From Gautieria morchelliformis (lineage: Eukaryota; Basidiomycota; Agaricomycetes; Gomphales; Gomphaceae): a stretch of 64,000 nucleotides of DNA. The position numbers and the translations under genes are program-made. The stretch is taken from NCBI GenBank assembly GCA_015179125.1, contig WHVA01000275.1:84346-148345 (forward strand). Direction: 5' to 3'. Shown in pieces: positions 41,118-53,649 of the stretch (position 1 is the stretch's first letter; each line of letters opens with the position of its first letter). Under the pieces are notes generated by a model, which was given only the letters and a program-made list of their open reading frames with translations, made no database searches and was not told the origin of the DNA.

Positions 41118-44100
41118 TCACGCGCCGGCCACCTCGCCCTCGCTGCTCCCGCCGCCCTCCTTCTCGGCCGAGACGGCCTGCTGCTGGGTCGTGTTCTTCT
41201 GCACCCGCTCGCCCTGCATCGAGTCGCGCAAGGTGTCCGCGCCGCCGAGCTCCGCGTCGATGCCCACGTAGTCGTACGCGAACTCGCCCATCTCCGCGTC
41301 GTCGATGCCGATGATCTCGGCCTCGGGGGAGGACACGCGCATACGGAGGCCGGGGATGTAGTGCATCACCCAGAGGATGATGGTCTAGCGGGCGGCACCG
41401 CACAGTACAAGGGTAAGCACACAGCTACTCATGCAGACACACGAACGCACCGTCATGACGAACGAGTAGCTCAGCCCCGATACCGAGTCTGCAACCTGGT
41501 ACCCGAGCTGGACTGAAAAGCGACAGAAACAACGGAGTTAGCGCGCGGTGTTTGTGGGTGTCTGTGGGGGCAGGGAGGGAGGGACACGCACTGTAGTGGT
41601 GGTCGAGCCACCCGCCGCCGATAACGGTGAACCCGTCAAAGCCCGCCACACTCGCCTGCGCGAAGAGCGCCGTGAGGATCTGGTAGCCGCGCAATGCAGC
41701 AGCAGCATCGTTATTATCAAAAGCACGTTCGGGACGAGGCTGAAGAGGGTACGCACGTTCCCTACAACACCGCCGATAGTGTGGGACGCAAAGATCTGCA
41801 AGAGGCGCGGACGTCAGCATGTACACCCCCGTCGTAACACAAGCGTTTCGAGCAGCCCACGCACATCAAGACAATCGTCATATTGGAGCAGGAACTTGAG
41901 CTGCGTCGCAAAGTTGCACAGCGTGCCCGCCATCACGCCGAACAACACGGCGGCGGCTGTGTACAGTATGCGGTGCTAGTGCGTGAGCGATTGAGAGGGG
42001 AAGAAGCATGAAGCGGACACGCACGCGAGCCGACGAAGCCGGAGGCGGGGGTGATGGCGACGAGGCCTGCGATGGCACCAGAGCAGAATCCGACGGCCGA
42101 CCATTTTCGCTCGAGGCGGTAGTCCTAATGCAGGACGCGGGTCAGCATGGGGTGGAAGTGGGAGATGGAGATGGCGAGGAAAAAGAAAGACAGCGAGGGC
42201 AGACGAGAACAGCCAGCCCATCATGAACAACACCCACCCAGATCATCCACGTAAGGCCCCCCACACTCGCCGCCAAGTTCGTCACGATACACGCCTGCGC
42301 GGCGCGCAAGTTCGCCGACAACGCCGAGCCGCCGTTGAAACCTACAATACAAACCAACAAAGTCATCAGCCACATACATCATACATGCAACGCAGGCCAG
42401 GGCACACGCACCGAACCACCCGAACCACAGGAAAACGGTTCCTATCACGACGTAGCTTGTGTTGTGCGGCTTGTACGCCAGGCGCTCGGTGCCATAGCCA
42501 CGGCGCTTGCCGAGGTAGATGCTGTGGGAGGGGTCGATGTCAGCACTGTGACAGGCGCGCGGGAGAGAGGCGAGTGCACAAAAAGAAAAAAGAAAAAAAT
42601 TAAGGGATAGGAGAGACCACATCCATGACCATGCACAAGGACTTTCCGCTCCGGCTCTGGGCCCCGGAGGGCGGAGGGGGAAGGAAGCAGGGCGAGCGGG
42701 TAGGCGTGGTGCGTGGGTGCCAAGGGTGACCGCAGCGTAGGCAAGAGGAGCGGAAGGCAGACGAGAGGACATCGAGGAAGACGGGTTCCCCTCCTGCACC
42801 TCCGCTCAACTGCGTCAGATGGTAGGCCTTCCCTCTCCACGCGGGAATTCACCGTATGCTGAGCCCGACTCTCTTGTCGGGGGAAACACGCACAGCGATG
42901 AGGTACCGCGTGGAGGGGCGCGTGGGAGGGGAGGAGACGGCGATACGAAACGACGGCCATCCGCCATAACCCCACTCGGCATTTCATCGTGTGTTGTGCC
43001 CCACTCGGAGCGGGGAGAAAACAACAACACGAAGATGAGATGCCGTGTGGAAGGGGCGCGAGGCCGGGGAGGAGAATGTGAAACGAAAAACGAAAATGAA
43101 AACGAAAACGGAGGACGCAAATGCAGAACCCCAGGCATATACACACAAGCGCGCCCCACACCACGCTCACGACACTGTCACACGATACCCTTCAACAGCG
43201 GCATCAGGGAGCACGAAGGAAGAGTGCGAGGAACGAGTGGGGCACACCCCAGTGCGCGCCAACCCCAACGGAAAGCAGCCCTCACGAGCGAACCACAATG
43301 ACGCCCGCCACCGCCGGCATCCTCCCGTGTTCACATCGGTCAAGAGGTACGCCGCTCATACCAGCTGTCCCACACAAAGCCACGAGGCGGGTGCGTTGTG
43401 GCAACGCAGGTTGTACACCGCCGAAGCGCGGCGCGGGGAGGAGATTGCAGAGCGGTACGGGAAACCCCAGACGCGACAGAACAACAAGGGACTCGCACAC
43501 CGGGATGGCCAGGGGTAGGGCCAGGGCCAGGGCCAGGCACACAACGGGAAACACAGGCGAACGCAACAAGAAGGTAAACAGCAACCCCCACCCACCTGAT
43601 CGCGAGCGCGGCCGTGCCGCTGCTGATGTGCACGGGTGTGCCTCCCGCGAAGTCGAGCCCGCCGAGCACGAAGGACCACCCGTTGGTGTTCCACGTCCAG
43701 CACGCGATCGGGTCTGCAAAGGCACATTGTGAGCAACGCGAGCGCGGGGCGCAGCAACCGACGGACGACGCACCGTACACGAGCGTGCTCCAGATGAAGA
43801 TGAAGACCAGGGTCGGGCCGATGCGGCCGCGCTCCGCGATGGCGCCGATGGCGATCATGGGCCTGAGGAGGGTTAGCAGGGTCGCGTGTAGGCGGGATGA
43901 CGGGGATGTGGGGCTCACGTGATGGCGGCGAACATGAGCTGGTAGACACAGAAGACGATGCTGGGGATGCGCGCGGAGCCGATGGAGGGCTGGTCGAGGA
44001 CGCCCCTGAGGCCGAAATATTCTGGGAGAGCGGGGCGTCAGTCGGGAGCGCGGGGAAGGGACGGGATAGAATAGGAAACGAAGGGTCGAGGAAGACAAGG

Positions 44101-44850
44101 GCAATCAGCGGGGTAGAACGAAAAAGGAATAAGGTTGGCATATAGGGGAGGAAGGAAACGAATAGGCGGAGATGCGGCGCGAATTGCAGAGAAGCAACCA
44201 GAGAACCATGATTACCCCCCGCCCAACCGCAGGAAGCCGAGAAGCAGAGGAGTGGCGTACACCCCGTCGCTACACGACCGCGTCGCGTCGACAATGCAAG
44301 CACGTGACGTGGATGACTCGTAAAATTTGATTAAAATTTTTTGGCTGCGGGCTACTCACTCAAATTGCCGATGTAGCGACTGCCGGTCTCACTGAAGGCG
44401 AGGGAGAAGCCCCAGAAGAACCACTGTAAGCAAGAGGTTAGCGACGAGGAAGGGACCCCGGTGCTGCGGTGGGCCTGCGGGCAGGGCGAACTGGAGCTAA
44501 CCTGGAAGGACACGACGGCCAAACACATGACACTCAAGCCGATCATGCTGAGGGCGTTTTTGCGACGAAGGAGACCGGAGTAGAAGAATCCTACAGAGGT
44601 GTCAGGCGGGTGAGGGAGGAATGGATGAAGAGACGGACCGACGCCGGGAATCATGAGCCAGACGAGGGCGGTGGAGGCGAGGACCCAGGCGATGTCGCCC
44701 GGGGAGTAGACGCCGCCCTGGGTCGAGTTGGAGAGGTGCCATTGGATGGACTCGGCTGAGAAAGCACAGATGGAGGGTGCGTCAGCACGGGGCCTTGAGC
44801 ACTCGCGGCAGGGAGGACTCACAGGTCGTATCATAGGTGATGTTCACCAT
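41118..44850 (-). CDS. AMT: AMT/MEP ammonium transporter, 15 exons, 489 aa
   Basis: The exons join in frame from ATG 44850 to TGA 41118: 44850-44823, 44755-44639, 44590-44502, 44423-44360, 44021-43919, 43862-43774, 43713-43596, 42521-42412, 42341-42238, 42124-42025, 41956-41865, 41795-41757, 41679-41592, 41512-41451, 41384-41118 (1470 nt). The protein has the family hallmarks: GFFYSGLLRRKNALS, FQWFFWGFSLAFS, the signature LDFAGGTPVHISSGTAAL, GTVFLWFGWFGFNGGSAL and FASHTIGGVVGN, with the two pore histidines in PVHI and ASHT. About 11 membrane helices are expected, with a cytosolic C-terminus ending in Glu/Gly-rich sequence. Its role is uptake of ammonium across the plasma membrane. No stop or shift was found. 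Intron 7 (43595-42522) is 1,074 bp, against roughly 48-120 bp for most others. Confidence 0.93.
42522..43595 (-). other. Unusually long intron 7 of the ammonium transporter
   Basis: Protein continuity (AALAIS / IYLGKRRGYG) shows that nothing coding is missing. Inside is a tandem duplication with a period of about 137 bp (about 42840-42952 and 42975-43090, sharing GATGAG..CCG.GTGGA.GGGGCGCG). No transposon ends were recognised. Confidence 0.65.
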
Positions 44851-46225
44851 GGTGGGCTAGGTGGGGAAGAGGAGATTTTAGAGAGAGAAAGGAAGGTGTA
44901 AGAAAGATGGAGGGGCGTGTGTGGGGGTGGGAAGGGTGCACATGGTGGAGCAGGTGGCGGTGTGGGTGTGGTTCGTGGACATACCTATTGCGTGCTGAGC
45001 GAGCTGCGCGTCAGAAGACTGATGTCGAGAAGCAGCGAGGATCGTTCACGATGCGTGGCAGCTCGAGCGTGGGCGCAATAGAGATCGCACAGCGGATGCC
45101 AGGCTTTGTACATGGGCGGCGCTGGCGCTATCGCTTATCACACCCTATCGCCCAATGGGAGCGCTGCCTGTGCGCGCCAGCGCGTCGGGCCGGCGCGGCG
45201 TGCCTCAGATCGCCGTTTTCACATGCCGCGCTCATTTCGTGTCACACGTGGCAGATCCGCCAATCCTCCCCTGTCACATATCTGCAGCAATCTCCATATA
45301 ACCCTAGACTCCACTGCCCTCCGCCGTGCCTGGCCTGCCCTGCAACAGGCTATCGACGATCCCCTCGCTGTTGTTATCGTCCCCGTTATCGTCCCCGACG
45401 CCTATCATCCGTCCCACGAGGCTGTTAGCTGCCGTTACCGTCCGCAGGGGACGCATCTCACACACGCACCTGTCCTCCTATCGCGTCTCTTCCGTTGCCG
45501 AGCCCATTCCGACTAATTGCTGCGACAAGCCTGCGACCGTCCGCGATCCCATCACCCCATCACGTCCACCCTACGTGTCACTGTCTAAAGCGGGAGCACA
45601 AGGCACGGCTGATGTTCGCCTCTATTGGTATATCCGACATCAGAGGGGATCTGCCCAGCGCTAAGCATGTCTGCCTCGGACCCAGGGCAAATCGTACTCT
45701 CATGTCTGACCTCGGGCGTCGACACGAAAGAGTTTGAGAGCGAAACGCCAAGTTTTGCTCTCAAGCCCTCTCTTGTCGCCCAAGATAACGCTGCGTACCG
45801 CCACATCGGGCGCTCGAGAGCTGTCCTGGTGGAGTAAGTATATCAATTAGGATCGAGAAAGGCACACCCGTGTCGCCGACCTGAGGGGTGTTCGTAATTG
45901 GCCGCGATACAGCGTACACTCATTCCATCACTCGCTTGGGACGCGTTCCTGCATCGCGGATATACATTCACGTCATATATTCGCCTCGTTCGAACCCAGC
46001 AGGGCCCACTTATTCCGATCGTCTTCTGCCATCACACGATCGTACAAAATATCTACACTCCGAAGGAGCACCCTCGCGTTTCCGCGCTGTACCATGCGCA
46101 GCCAAATCTTATCATACATACTTAAATCACCCATAGCAGCCCACCACGGACCACTGCTGATTCAGTCGGCCCGAAGCTCGCAGAATTACCGTGTGCATCA
46201 CAGTATGCAGTACTGAATCCACATC
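44851..46225. other. Upstream region of the ammonium transporter
   Basis: This should contain the promoter of the transporter. Plus-strand frames (45106-45664 and others) are GC-driven and lack recognised motifs. No GATA-factor cluster stood out by eye. Confidence 0.35.
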
Positions 46226-46498
46226 CTATCCACGTATCCTCGACCTTCCTGGCTCCCGGGGATCGTTATATGCTGCCTTCGGCACTGTAACCACACGCCA
46301 CATACCAAGCTCACGGAAACCACGGGGATGACTCAAAGTGAGTATATACCCCGCCGCCGCACCAAAGTCGGGCCATCCTGACGAGGGGAGCCGCGTAGCA
46401 CCATACATAGGCAGATTAGCCAGTGCGCCCGACGCAACTGCGCCTCCAACAATCCCACGAAAAGGAAAGCCCGAGAGGAAGCCACTACACTCCTTCAT
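46226..46498 (-). CDS. Possible small ORF (90 aa), unidentified
   Basis: It has a genuine ATG at 46498-46496 and starts MKECSGFLSGFPFRGIVGG, then an Ala/Gly-rich hydrophobic stretch, ending RSRIRG. The hydrophobic N-half could be a membrane or signal segment. No family was recognised. It may be chance. Confidence 0.2.
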   Translation of the reverse strand: MKECSGFLSGFPFRGIVGGAVASGALANLPMYGATRLPSSGWPDFGAAAGYILTLSHPRGFRELGMWRVVTVPKAAYNDPREPGRSRIRG

Positions 46499-46840
46499 AT
46501 ATTAATGGTATTTTCGTAGCAGCATAAATATCCGGCCCCCACCCCACATGCACCACGGACGTCCCAATCGCGGATTAACATCAGCGTCCCCGGGAATAGC
46601 TTTTTCCGTAAATTGTAAATTGGTATACATGGTGACGCGCAAAATCCGTTGGAGCACTCTGTTTCTGGTGCACAAGCCAGACGTGCTTGATCTTGGATTG
46701 GCCTACTAACTAGCAAGCTTCTTCCAGCCGTGTTAATGCTAGCTTTCCTGCTCTTTGAATGTAACCACTTGAAATTGGCTGGCTCCACACGCCGAAATTT
46801 CCACGTACATGTAAGTTACACCCCTAAGCAGTCCACTTGA

Positions 46841-48191
46841 TCACAGGCATTCTGCCGAACAAAATATACACTGGTCTTCGCGTAGCCCACCAGGTTGCGG
46901 ACAGAGAGACACCCTAACACCCCGTGTTGCTAATAACGGATGTGCGGCAGCCATGTCCTTAAGCATCTGAAGCAGGGTATCATCATGGCTGTTCAAGGGA
47001 GTATAGGCCATCACATTGATGTACAGCACGCGCAGAAACTGTAAACGAGGTCCCGCGAGGACTCTGTACACTTCACCCCAGGCTGCCCAGTCCACGCTAG
47101 GGCCGTGGAGCGTGGCAGCTTCCACGCGTAACTCCATATGGTGCATATGGTTGGATGCGTGGACAGTAGCCAGGACCCTGCTTAACATGGATGGGCATCC
47201 TTCACCCATACACACGTGAACCAGACTTAAGAATTCAATGTTCACGTTGAACGCCAGATTGACCAAGACCGGGACTTTTGCTCGCAAGTCAGAGGGTTTT
47301 TGTATTCACTCAAACAGGTGGTCACTCACATGCATATGGCAGGACAAAGGAGACGTGCTTGAGTGAGCTGCCCATGGCGCAAAGTAGCAGGTTGACACAG
47401 TCGTCTTTAGTACGAGGAAGGTGTATGTGCAATGTATGGACGTGCGATACGTCCACATGTGATCGAGGTCCAAGGAACCAGTTATCGAATGCGCGATTGT
47501 TCCACCTCATATCCATGCGAGTAAGCCTCACAACCTTGTCTTTATTGTCCTCCACTTGTTTGGTTTCCAGCTTGAAAGAATGTGCAGGGACCTGTGACGT
47601 GTTGATACGAGTTAACGAGAGGCCTATTGGGCCTCTGGCGTGACTTATAAAATTCCTAAAGTCATCCGTGCAGATAAATTGAGCGTCGTTGATATATAGA
47701 AACGCCATCGAGGGCAGCTCAAGTATCCGGAAAATAGATTGTCTGAAATATCGTGGCAAGGCCTTCCAATTCAGGCCCGAAATTTTGAGTTCCCGCACAT
47801 GGGTGAACTTCCCCAATAGTGGGTAGAGTGGTTTATCTTTCCTAATCAAACGGAGGGATAGGCAACTCCGCAACATAGGTAGCTCCAGCACTCGGATGTA
47901 ACTGGCCAGATGGGGCGAGTTGAGTAGAACCTGATCCAGTCGCTGGATTTCGCGAGGATCTGCTCGAAACCTTGTGTGGTGAAAGAGGCGACGCTGGCTT
48001 AAGGGGAGCCATAATCTGCAAACCAGCGAGCAGGCAAGCAGGTGAGAGCGGCTCATGATAGAACACAGTTGGACTGGGGTGTTTATAAGATAATTGGCCC
48101 GGGAGGCATGAGAGGGCCCATCCCTCATATCGTCCTTCTCGTCAACATGACCGATAATCTCATCAATGAGTTCAAGGGCTAGACTATTCAT
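46841..48191 (-). CDS. F-box protein, two exons
   Basis: Start chosen at ATG 48191-48189 (MNSLALELIDEIIGHV), the first ATG in the F-box frame. The F-box is LALELIDEIIGHV ... CSLVCRLWLPLSQRRLFH, with an insertion between the halves. LRR-like leucine-rich stretches follow (LGKFTHVRELKISGLNW, ILELPSMAFLYINDAQF). A 48-bp intron (47329-47282, GTGAGT...GAG) joins frames in phase 1. Exon 2 (47280-46841) ends TGA with a Cys-containing tail. F-box proteins of this type recruit substrates to SCF ubiquitin ligase, and mushroom genomes carry many. A fragment of a paralog lies at 12729. No stops were seen. Confidence 0.75.
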
Positions 48192-48594
48192 CGTCGTTCG
48201 TAGAATTGCCGGGATAGTGGCGTTCACTTCAGAAAATGTTGGCCTGACGCTGAACGGCGAAGCTAAAGGCTCAGAGCTCAATTCCCTGAGGTGTAACGTG
48301 CCTCAGATATCTTGTTTGGATTTGTTATCGGTATGTACTCACTCACACAAGTGGCGGACTATCCGTAGTCTTAAATTCCTACGAATAGAGCACAAAGGAT
48401 ACTACTAAACTGTGCAAAGTTAGTGTGCGTCCGGAAAGAAAGCCAAAAAAAGGGTACTTTACCTGTGCGAGGATGCGCGTGCGAAGCGTGCAGGGTGAAG
48501 AGGGTCGCCGCTAAAACCCGGGTCTGACGCCCCAACAATGAACTCAGCTGCGGACCAGGCCAGGCCTTCGGAAGCACCAGCTATTTCGTCGCAA
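48192..48594. other. Region upstream of the F-box gene, up to a Helitron end
   Basis: No separate gene is supported. The F-box gene promoter is expected here. The right boundary is the Helitron-type end at 48595. Confidence 0.4.
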
Positions 48595-48835
48595 CTAGGT
48601 GGGTACCCGCGCTTCGCGCGGGGGTTTAGGTCAAATGCATCGGTAAGGTCAAATCCATTGTGGTAAATAAAACACAATATATCCTCTTCCCATGTTTCCC
48701 ATGTCCCCTTTATGTCATGTGCTCCCTGTGTGTATATCCTCAAAAGGTGTGATGATTATAAGCATTTTCACCATATGGGATGTTCATATATACCTATCAT
48801 CTACTTCATAAAGGTCTGGGTCATATGCCTCATTA

Positions 48836-49885
48836 TCAGCTGGGTTGCCCAGGGTGCAGGGATACCAACTTAAGGGCCTTGAGGAGCTTTGATAAAGTGT
48901 TTCTGTGCTGCAACCTGCACTGCGGTTCTCCTAGTGCACCCAGTATGCGTAGGGTGTTCCCTGGTGTGTAGTGTGCGTACACAGATGCGAACATGCAGAC
49001 CTCCCTCTCTACATCTGTGATGGTCCTCGCAGCAACTCTAGGCATGAAAGTGGTAATGGTCTTGACTGAATCATCAGGTATTATATGATTGCACCTATTG
49101 TCATAATCCACAGGTTTCAAAGCTTTGAGAAGGCTTTCATCTCGAAGAACAGAAAAGTGGCTCCATTCTTCCATAGTTGATGTGCCACTTTGGGAGTCAC
49201 TGCCCTGTCTTGGAACCATGTAGGAATGCCATCAGGAAATCCACCATGAAACTCATCAAAATAATGGAATCCATGCACACCAGACACATGTCAAAAGTGA
49301 ACAGTTTACATGTTACATTCCAGTAGCAATTGCTTGCCCTTGTGCATTGTGAAATAGACCCAATAGTGATCTTGGGGATCCTTAATTTTGACAATGCTTT
49401 TATATAGATATTCCAGCTGATCCTCTGGTGAGAAACAATACCAAAATCAGAAATGGGGGAAGACCCAATGTGCAGTCGTATTTGATGTGCTCCTCTGTCC
49501 CTTCCTTGGTTGTTGTTGAGTAAATCCCGAGCATGAGTCTTAAGGCAGACAGATGTGATGATAGGCAGGACATTTCCTTCTCTCGTGATGCATGTCCTCA
49601 TTTTACTCTGAACAGCTGCGGTTGGCGCTGCACGCCACCTATCACTCCCATCCAAGTTGCCTTCATTGATCGGTGTTCCAAGCTTGACAATAAAGGCAGT
49701 TGACCTATCAGGGAGTGGTGAATTGATCCCTTTGTATCTGGGCTGGGTGCCCCTCGCTCACACTCACGTGAGCTAACTCCACTATACATGCCAGGACTGG
49801 ATAGTACAAAGTCAGATCTATGCAATCTGTTTTGCCTGGTGACCAAAGAGGAGGTTGAACTGCCAATAACCTCAGTAGATAGCAT
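48836..49885 (-). pseudogene. Captured or decayed gene inside the Helitron-type unit
   Basis: Minus-strand frames include DYDNRCNHIIPDDSVKTITT, FMPRVAARTITDVEREVC and HIGSSPISDFGIVS. The same stretch at 56.8-57.1 kb reads DYNNRRSLIISDDQVKTITT and FMSRVAVRAIPEVKRELC. Conservation of the protein frame between copies supports past coding on this strand. Several frame changes are needed. The family was not recognised. Confidence 0.4.
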
Positions 49886-50500
49886 GTCCTCACCTGTAGT
49901 GTGTCCTCACACATAGCATGTCCTCACACGTAGCATAGCCTCAGATGTAGGAACTGCTAATAACCTCAGTAGATAAGTATGTCCACACACATAGTGCGTC
50001 TTCACACGTAGTGTGTCCTCATACATAGCGTGTCCTCACACATACCCTGTCCTCATATGTAGCCTGTCCTCACACATACCCTGTCCTCACCCGTAGCTTG
50101 TCCTCACACATAGCATGTCCTCACCTCACCCATAGTGTGTCCTCACCCATACCCTGTCCTCACCCATACCCTGTCCTCACCCATACCCTGTCCTCACCCA
50201 TACCCTGTCCTCACCCATACCCTGTCCTCACCCATACCCTGTCCTCACCCATACCCTGTCCTCACCCATAGCATGTCCTCACACATAGCATGTCCTCACC
50301 CTTAGTGTATCCTCACCTGTAGCATGTCCTCACACATAGCATGTCCTCACCCTTAGCGTATCCTCACACGTAGCATGTCCTCACACTTAGCATGTCCTCA
50401 CCCTTAGCATATCCTCACAAGTAGCGTGTCCTCATATGTAGCGTGTCCTCATATGTAGCGTGTGCCTCAAGTATACTGTGCATAGCATGTCCCTGTGAAT
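49882..50500. repeat. 16-17 bp minisatellite (CCCATACCCTGTCCTCA)
   Basis: Around 35 units; a perfect run of CCCATACCCTGTCCTCA lies near 50145-50265, with variants CACATAGCATGTCCTCA on both sides. The same units occur at 57130-57280 in the other Helitron-type copy, so the repeat belongs to the element. Confidence 0.92.
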
Positions 50501-50999
50501 AGCATGTGTTCCCCCCAAGTGTGGGGTGTCCCCTGAAGGTAGCATGTCCCCCATGTGTCCTCACAGTGAAATTATTATTGTATAGAAGAGAAGATAAATG
50601 AATGTCAGAAGTGAATATTAGAGAAATAGACTGATATTTGCAAGCAGGGGCTGTTACTTATCATTAACTTTGAGAAAAGTCATGGTAACTATCTATATAC
50701 AGTATATATAAATAATGTAACAAAAGAACCCACTTGCAAGCAGAAGCTGTTGTTGAACAAAGTCAGGGAAACTTATTGGTCTATTTTCGGAAAAAAGGTG
50801 AAAAATATACAGTGCATATGATAAAATACATTTTTTTGAGCAAAGTTCAGGAATTCTATTGAAATATACTTTCAAAAAAAATTCACAAAAATATAAAGCA
50901 TACATATATTAAAATACAATAAGAAAAGAAAGACAAATATCAATGGGATTGCATTGGATAGAAAAGAGACACTTACCTACCAATAGAAAGACACCCAAG

Positions 51000-51396
51000 C
51001 CTGCCAAGACAGTAGGCAGACACCCAGCCACAGGAAGAAAAACCCAGCCACAACAAGAGAAACCCAGCCACAGCAAGAGAAACGAAGGCATAGCAAGAGA
51101 ACCCAGCCAAGAGCTACCAGTACAGCAACAGAACACCAGAGAGGAATGACCAATGAGGGCTCTCCAGCATTGCTCTCTTTATACTGAGCGAAGCCCGTGC
51201 ACGGACCACCCTCGCGTATGTGGTCGCGAGGGATGTGAATCGGTCACTTGACCAGCCATGCTGCCAGCGTCAAACTCACGGCTACGCCGCTCGCTCACGA
51301 TTGGACTGGTCAGTGGCGCTGACTCACGATTGGCTGGCTGAATAAACTTACCAATCATGACATAAGCAACGTCCACAACTACCCTGACCTGCGTGA
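51000..51396 (-). repeat. Promoter-containing repeat, inverted copy
   Basis: This is the reverse complement of 145-464 and its continuation. It holds GAAACCCAGCCACAGCAAGA microrepeats and TATAAA on the minus strand (51183-51178), reading toward the minisatellite. Confidence 0.55.
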
Positions 51397-51822
51397 TTCA
51401 CTTTTTGGATATACAGTTTACCATAAGCACCCATACACCTTCGCTTCCTGCCTCCATACCTTTTGGAGAAACGCATTAGCACCAATACACCAAAATGAGC
51501 AACGGACATTGGAGGGCCTCGCTTCGTTTGTGTGTGGAGCAGCTTAGCTATATTCACAGAGCTAAGCTGCTCCACTTCCCCATCATTCAGTGTGCTTTTT
51601 CACATTGAGCGACTGTTATCCGACAACAAATTTACTAGGTAAGCGTGAAGGCAACAGAGTTTTGCCCCTTTTGAGCTCACAAACAGGTTAAATAGGCCAT
51701 AAGTCTACCATGTGGATATTCCAGCATCGTCTGCTATGTACCCCTCATTTTGAGACTTTCGGAATACTCCAGTCTCGTCTCCCTCTGAAGCTGTGAAAAG
51801 CTCACATTCTGTGCATTCTTCT
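51397..51822. other. Short gap upstream of the orphan gene
   Basis: No gene is supported. The 5' leader of the gene starting at 51823 probably lies here. Confidence 0.35.
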
Positions 51823-53473
51823 ATGTTATCTCCAACATCCCCTTACTCGGGCCATCCGGGTGTTGATGAAGTCAGTGCGCTTCGGCTGGAAACATTTCCG
51901 CCCTACCATGAATGCATACGCACAGCGGAAATGATGTTCACTTGGGCACGCAGCGGTGAAAGGGTATATCACTGGTAAGTTACATTAATCACTGGGTTGT
52001 GATTCTGAGCACTCTTGCAGGCCATGCCATTTAGATAACCAGTTGTATGCTGACTACGAACTCCCAGATGCTTTCCAATCCTTGCACGTCGAGCATCCAC
52101 AATGCCCATGTGCTACACAAGAAACTGACCCAGAGGTCAATCATCCTTACAAAATATGGGTCGTATAAAGTGGTAGATACAAAGGTAAAGTGGCTGCTGC
52201 ACGTGCGCAAAAATACCAGGGTTGTGGGTCATGGAGTGAGTATTCTGCCAGGTTTGCATCATAACTACAAATATTAACTGGGTTCAAGTGTGCTTGACAG
52301 ATCTCATTAAGGAAAACCCCAACCTGCCTGCAGAAGTCTATGAACTGAGACCGGAAGGTGATGTTGGCCCAGGTTCGCACTCTATAATATTGACCTCTTT
52401 AGTACACTTAAAACAATTTCTGATAGGTCTTCCTCATTTTGACAGATATTGTCTTCTCTGCCCAGTGCATGCCACACCAAGTATGTTCCATTAATATCAT
52501 TTGCTCGCTCAATACTCATCTAAGTGTAGCATCTTGCAGCGGCGTTTCTACATCAAGTCCAATTAGTGCTCCACCTCCTTATCAGTTTAATCAGCGCAGA
52601 AGACGTGGCTTCAGTGGCGGTAAAGTCTCCCATATGCATTCATTCAGCTACTTAATGCAATTGATAGTTACAAAAACCGCAAAGAAAGACTCCGGCATAA
52701 ACAAAACCCTTCAGCATCACCCAGCAAGTGTTGACGACCCGTTTGTTGTCAGTCCTGGTCGTTCCACATCCCCATCTACACCTGGAACATCCTTGTTCTC
52801 CCTTCCTAATGTCTCTGAAGCACAATCCCATTCCTCTTCATCAATGTTCACCCTTCCACAGCTCCCTCTTCCCTCGGAGGCTTTTTTCCATTCCAGTGAT
52901 CTTCCATTATCAAAAGGCCCTATAGTTCCCGACTCATCAAGGATGCCTCTGTCGAACCAGTTGGCTATGACCCACGGGTAAATAAGTGCTGGCTCTCATC
53001 CTCAGTCATGTAAGTCATTCTGATATATCCTACTACAGTTATCAGCTAACAGCCATATGTTTAGCTACTATGAGGGACTATTCAGGCAGTATACCAGCCA
53101 CACCTCGCTCCAGACATAACCTGCACGAAAGGGTAACTATCATTCCTGGTAAGTAACATATTGATTCTTATCAGAAACAAGACTAACTTGTTTCCATCAA
53201 GGAGACTGTATGTTCAGTGATACATCATGTCTGTGGGAGCCGCCTGACCCACATCTGGTAGCAGTTTACAATGGCCATGTGCCTCCTTTGCGTGGCTCTG
53301 AGCTGGAGGATGCACTTGCTGCCCTACGCTCGAACAAAGGAGTTGATAGCGCAACATTTTGGAGGATGTTCGATATGTGTAACTGTAATCAGTTCTTCAC
53401 GAAGGAAGTCCTGCATTACGTGCATGGGCTGCAGTGCCCAGTGTGGGGTTATGGAAATAATCCTGCCATTTAG
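51823..53473 (+). CDS. Orphan six-exon gene (about 450 codons), possible stop in exon 2
   Basis: Exons 51823-51974, 52021-52235, 52301-52372, 52446-52977, 53039-53148 and 53202-53473 join in frame with GT-AG introns of 46-73 bp. The protein has ERVYHWPCHLDNQLYADYEL, HVEHPQCPC and GKVAAARAQKYQGCGSW in the N-half. A Ser/Pro-rich middle with a basic NQRRRRGFSGGK (possible nuclear signal) follows, then SDTSCLWEPPDPHLVAVYNG and FWRMFDMCNCNQFF near the end. TAA at 52166-52168 interrupts exon 2 after YKIWVV. Splicing GTCGTA...TACCAG there would bypass it. It faces another orphan gene tail to tail. No family was recognised. Confidence 0.5.
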
Positions 53474-53649
53474 TCTTTCGTCTTGTTTTTCTTCCATACT
53501 CTTGCTCTCCAACCCCCACTCTCAAAGATTTCTTGAATGTCCGCTACTCTCCAACAATTTCTTGCATGTATATATGAGAGTAGCTACAAAGAATTGGAAC
53601 TGCTTCTTGTCATATTATAAAAACCCAGCCACGCACAGAGAAGTGTACA

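Larger units (their letters stand above)
48595..51396 (-). mobile_element. Non-autonomous Helitron-type unit, 3' end at 48595
   Basis: On the minus strand it ends with hairpin CCCGCGC-GAA-GCGCGGG (48622-48606), then TACCCAC and CTAG (48598-48595) followed by T, as at the window start. Subterminal repeats GGTCAAATGCATCGGTAA match. It contains a minisatellite (about 49882-50500), decayed minus-strand frames (48836-49885) and, at its far side, a TATA-bearing segment that is shared with 145-464. If that segment is its 5' part, the unit is about 2.8 kb. No Rep/helicase is present. The 5' end (about 51396, TCAGGGTAGTTG) is inferred. Confidence 0.6.

Noticed and set aside
40953-41516. 187-codon plus-strand ORF
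   Set aside because: Antisense shadow of the last exons of the ammonium transporter, caused by high GC content.
49882-50500. CRISPR array
   Set aside because: Units are contiguous 16-17 bp with no unique spacers, and the genome is eukaryotic.
49882-50500. Telomeric or subtelomeric repeat
   Set aside because: The unit is not TTAGGG-like and lies inside a mobile unit with a second copy at 57.1 kb.
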